From assembly GCA_014729205.1 (NCBI GenBank), contig WJKG01000335.1, forward strand, positions 1 to 6,149: a stretch of DNA of 6,149 nucleotides. The letters are read 5' to 3'. Below, piece by piece: positions 6,089-6,149 of this stretch. This DNA is from a candidate division GN15 bacterium (GTDB lineage: Bacteria > Zixibacteria > MSB-5A5 > GN15 > FEB-12). The notes under the pieces are model-generated. The model saw nothing but the letters and a program-made list of their open reading frames with translations, did no database searches and was not told where the DNA came from. Within the stretch, counting starts at the first letter, position 1. Every line of letters starts with the position of its first letter. A program made the translations under genes and the position numbers.

Positions 6089-6117
6089 AAGCCCCGGCTC
6101 CCCGCCGGGGCTTTCTT
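6089..6117 (+). terminator. Intrinsic terminator of the secreted-protein gene
   Basis: Perfect 10-bp arms AAGCCCCGGC (6089-6098) and GCCGGGGCTT (6104-6113) enclose a 5-nt loop, and the right arm runs into TTTCTT. The stem is very GC-rich and begins 29 nt after the TAA stop. The A-rich left base makes it weakly bidirectional. The remaining 32 nt of the window show nothing further. Confidence 0.9.
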
Positions 6118-6149
6118 AATGGCGGGCAGCCTGAAGGGCAGGTCTCGCA

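Overview
The window reads as chromosomal DNA from a bacterium of the Fibrobacteres-Chlorobi-Bacteroidetes neighbourhood, most likely a candidate phylum such as Zixibacteria or a relative. That placement is inference. It rests on a large secreted protein that combines cohesin-like domains, a dockerin-like repeat pair and a C-terminal tail of the type IX secretion (T9SS) type with the NYPNPFNP motif. This architecture is typical of Zixibacteria, Marinimicrobia, Calditrichaeota and similar groups. No marker in the window fixes the phylum.

Left part (1-1979, minus strand): a housekeeping pair, tilS (tRNA-Ile lysidine synthase) followed by hpt (hypoxanthine phosphoribosyltransferase). The two genes overlap by 44 nt, so they are almost certainly co-transcribed and perhaps translationally coupled. 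In many bacteria ftsH follows this pair. Here the window ends 76 nt after hpt, so that gene would lie beyond the left edge.

Middle part (1980-3446): about 1.47 kb without a convincing gene, lying between the divergently oriented tilS and the large secreted-protein gene. It is GC-rich at first and becomes G+T-skewed and then AT-richer towards the right. It holds three exact TGTGA-N6-TCACA sites (also close to the Rex operator pattern), several clean palindromes, one good sigma70-like promoter at 3023-3050, and an inferred leader of about 390 nt with mutually exclusive helices before a strong ribosome binding site.

Right part (3447-6149, plus strand): one 870-residue exported modular protein, followed after 29 nt by a strong intrinsic terminator, so it appears to be transcribed alone. 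The two sides are functionally unrelated: translation and purine salvage on the left, a secreted or surface-attached extracellular protein on the right. No mobile element, CRISPR array, tRNA or rRNA was seen. The best leads are the long intergenic region with its operator cluster and the structured leader. There is no clear sign of a wholly new multi-gene system.
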